Shown here: positions 22,323 to 23,037 of the stretch, in pieces | Position numbering within the stretch: the stretch's first letter is position 1 | Layout: every line of letters begins with the position of its first letter | Assembly (NCBI GenBank): GCA_964346475.1 | Contig: CAYFUM010000024.1 | Span: 1-23,037 of the forward strand | Direction: 5' to 3' | DNA length: 23,037 bases | From: DTU036 sp964346475 | GTDB taxonomy: Bacteria; Bacillota; Clostridia; Peptostreptococcales; Acidaminobacteraceae | The notes under the pieces: generated by a model | Seen by the model: the letters and a program-made list of their open reading frames with translations, nothing else | What the model was told of the DNA's origin: nothing | Database searches by the model: none | Translations under genes and position numbers: made by a program

Positions 22323-22350
22323 TCCCCTTCTTAAAAAGAGGGGGATTTTT
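22323..22350 (+). terminator. Rho-independent terminator of the isocitrate lyase-family gene
   Basis: TCCCCTTCTT (22323-22332) / AAGAGGGGGA (22336-22345), 10 bp with one G-T pair, loop AAA, then TTTTT. It begins 8 bp after the stop. Confidence 0.88.
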
Positions 22351-22530
22351 AGATACAAAGAATATTTTAAATAAGGAAATCTCCTAGCAACTTGCCCACT
22401 GCTATTAATATAAAGAATATAGATTAGAGAGAATCAAATAACCAATATAAAATAATTAATGGCATAATCAAATAGGTTTTCTAGGCGAAATAATGGAAGC
22501 TTTGAAGAAGGAATAGTAGTTCCTAGAAAT
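22351..22530. other. AT-rich intergenic stretch
   Basis: About 180 bp between two terminators (lyase gene on plus, tRNA array on minus). No convincing gene, RNA or repeat is seen. Confidence 0.5.
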
Positions 22531-22552
22531 AAAAAAACCGAGAAACTCGGTT
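22531..22552 (-). terminator. Rho-independent terminator of the rRNA-tRNA operon
   Basis: Minus strand AACCGAG-TTT-CTCGGTT (22536-22552) followed by a further run of T (22531-22535), 9 bp after the last tRNA. It ends the 5S-tRNA transcript. Confidence 0.9.
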
Positions 22553-22561
22553 AAAGATAAA

Positions 22562-22636
22562 TGGAGCAGAAGACGGGATTCGAACCCGCGACCCTCGCCT
22601 TGGCAAGGCGATGCTCTACCACTGAGCCACTTCTGC
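22562..22636 (-). tRNA. tRNA-Gly (anticodon GCC)
   Basis: A 75-nt tRNA including encoded CCA. Acceptor GCAGAAG pairs with CTTCTGC, the anticodon loop is TTGCCAA, and the T-arm GGTTCGAATCC is present. Last of five tRNAs after the 5S gene. Confidence 0.96.
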
Positions 22637-22641
22637 ACCCT

Positions 22642-22726
22642 TGGTGCGGATGAAGGGAATCGAACCCCCACGTCGTTAAACACTAGATCCTAAGTCTAGC
22701 GCGTCTGCCAGTTCCGCCACATCCGC
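22642..22726 (-). tRNA. tRNA-Leu (anticodon UAG)
   Basis: An 85-nt tRNA with encoded CCA and a long class II variable arm. Acceptor GCGGATG pairs with CATCCGC; anticodon stem-loop CTAGA-CTTAGGA-TCTAG gives UAG, reading CUA/CUN, in keeping with frequent CTA codons in the window. Confidence 0.96.
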
Positions 22727-22733
22727 ATAAATT

Positions 22734-22809
22734 TGGTGGGAGCAACAGGACTTGAACCTGTGACCCCCTGCTTGTAAGGCAGGTGCTCTCCCAACTGAGC
22801 TATGCTCCC
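22734..22809 (-). tRNA. tRNA-Thr (anticodon UGU)
   Basis: A 76-nt tRNA with encoded CCA. Acceptor GGGAGCA pairs with TGCTCCC; the anticodon loop CTTGTAA carries TGT, reading ACA and related Thr codons. Confidence 0.96.
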
Positions 22810-22817
22810 AATAAAGA

Positions 22818-22892
22818 TGGTGACCCCAGCGGGACTCGAACCCGCGTTACCGCCGTGAAAGGGCGGTGTCTTAACCGCTTGACCATGGGGCC
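22818..22892 (-). tRNA. tRNA-Glu (anticodon UUC)
   Basis: A 75-nt tRNA with encoded CCA. Acceptor GGCCCCA pairs with TGGGGTC (one G-T); the anticodon loop CTTTCAC carries TTC, reading GAA/GAG. Confidence 0.96.
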
Positions 22893-22899
22893 ATAAGTA

Positions 22900-22975
22900 T
22901 GGTTGCGGAGGCAGGATTCGAACCTGCGACCTCCGGGTTATGAGCCCGACGAGCTGCCAACTGCTCTACTCCGCG
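22900..22975 (-). tRNA. Initiator tRNA-fMet (anticodon CAU)
   Basis: A 76-nt tRNA with encoded CCA and anticodon loop CTCATAA. Two initiator hallmarks are visible: a C1-A72 mismatch at the end of the acceptor (CGCGGAG against CTCCGCA), and three G-C pairs at the loop end of the anticodon stem (GGG/CCC). It is therefore the formylated initiator, not elongator Met or Ile2. Confidence 0.95.
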
Positions 22976-22985
22976 ATATATGAAA

Positions 22986-23037
22986 CCGGCAACTACCTAC
23001 TCTCCCAGGGGGTCGCCCCCCAAGTACCATCAGCGTG
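22986..23037 (-). rRNA. rrf: 5S ribosomal RNA, 3' part
   Basis: The minus strand ends in the 5S-like 3' segment: GATGGTACTTGGGGGGCGA, then CCCCCTGGGAGAGTAGG and TAGTTGCCGG. The gene runs off the right edge of the window. The exact mature 3' end (about 22985) is estimated. It is followed by five tRNAs in the same direction, so this is the tail of an rRNA operon. Confidence 0.9.

Noticed and set aside
22441..22519. Short plus-strand peptide ending IGFLGEIMEALKKE, looking like a protein tail
   Set aside because: Only about 18 codons between stops, no ribosome site, no recognisable family; probably chance.
22468..22683. 71-codon open frame on the minus strand
   Set aside because: It reads through the tRNA-Gly gene, the operon terminator and part of tRNA-Leu; protein sequence such as RGFESRLLLH is the usual false translation of tRNA.
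1..23037. CRISPR array, insertion sequence, prophage or toxin-antitoxin system
   Set aside because: No regularly spaced repeats, transposase, integrase, phage structural genes or recognisable toxin pair were seen.

Overview
The window looks like the chromosome of an anaerobic, low-to-moderate-GC Firmicute (Clostridia/Tissierellia type). The grounds are strong GGAGG-type ribosome binding sites, sigma-A promoters with TATAAT boxes, a single-chain pyruvate:ferredoxin oxidoreductase, an iron alcohol dehydrogenase, a sigma-54 enhancer-binding regulator, and tRNAs with encoded CCA behind a 5S rRNA. The genus cannot be named from the sequence. A 100-N gap at 21401-21500 shows this is a scaffolded draft assembly.

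Layout. (1) 4-3932, minus strand: a five-gene operon, read from the right: TM1586-type nitroreductase, lipoprotein with a putative glycoside hydrolase domain, trmB, lspA, second nitroreductase. (2) 3952-3995: a divergent promoter region, followed by a plus-strand beta-CASP metallo-beta-lactamase RNase-like gene (4014-5294). (3) 5313-7252, minus: iron alcohol dehydrogenase overlapping a GDPD-family phosphodiesterase. (4) 7314-10850, minus: pyruvate:ferredoxin oxidoreductase with its own strong promoter and terminator. (5) 11062-12276, minus: tyrS, with no T-box leader. (6) 12547-13907, plus: NfeD-like and SPFH membrane proteins, ended by a perfect hairpin terminator. (7) 13955-20306: a cluster around amino-acid and cell-wall peptide chemistry: M55 D-aminopeptidase and sigma-54 regulator (minus), divergent lysA (plus), then alr and an M20 amidohydrolase (minus). 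(8) 20376-21080: membrane-anchored metallophosphoesterase. (9) 21089-22314: damaged sequence on both sides of the N gap, including a frameshifted isocitrate lyase/PEP mutase-family gene. (10) 22531-23037, minus: the end of an rRNA operon: 5S (partial), tRNA-fMet, Glu, Thr, Leu, Gly and a terminator.

The most interesting part is 16578-16725. This intergenic region carries a near-consensus sigma-54 promoter (GGGCAC-N5-TTGCT) in front of lysA and a good sigma-A promoter for the divergent sigma-54 activator. It also has an inverted repeat that overlaps the activator's own -35 box, and a TTC/GAA half-site array about 85-100 bp upstream of the predicted lysA start. This suggests that DAP decarboxylase, and probably the co-transcribed D-aminopeptidase, belong to a dedicated inducible circuit. 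Alanine racemase and the M20 hydrolase next door would fit use of D-amino-acid-containing peptides, with pyruvate oxidised by the PFOR. That functional link is inference. A second regulatory oddity is a terminator-like hairpin whose T-run lies directly against the alr ribosome binding site.
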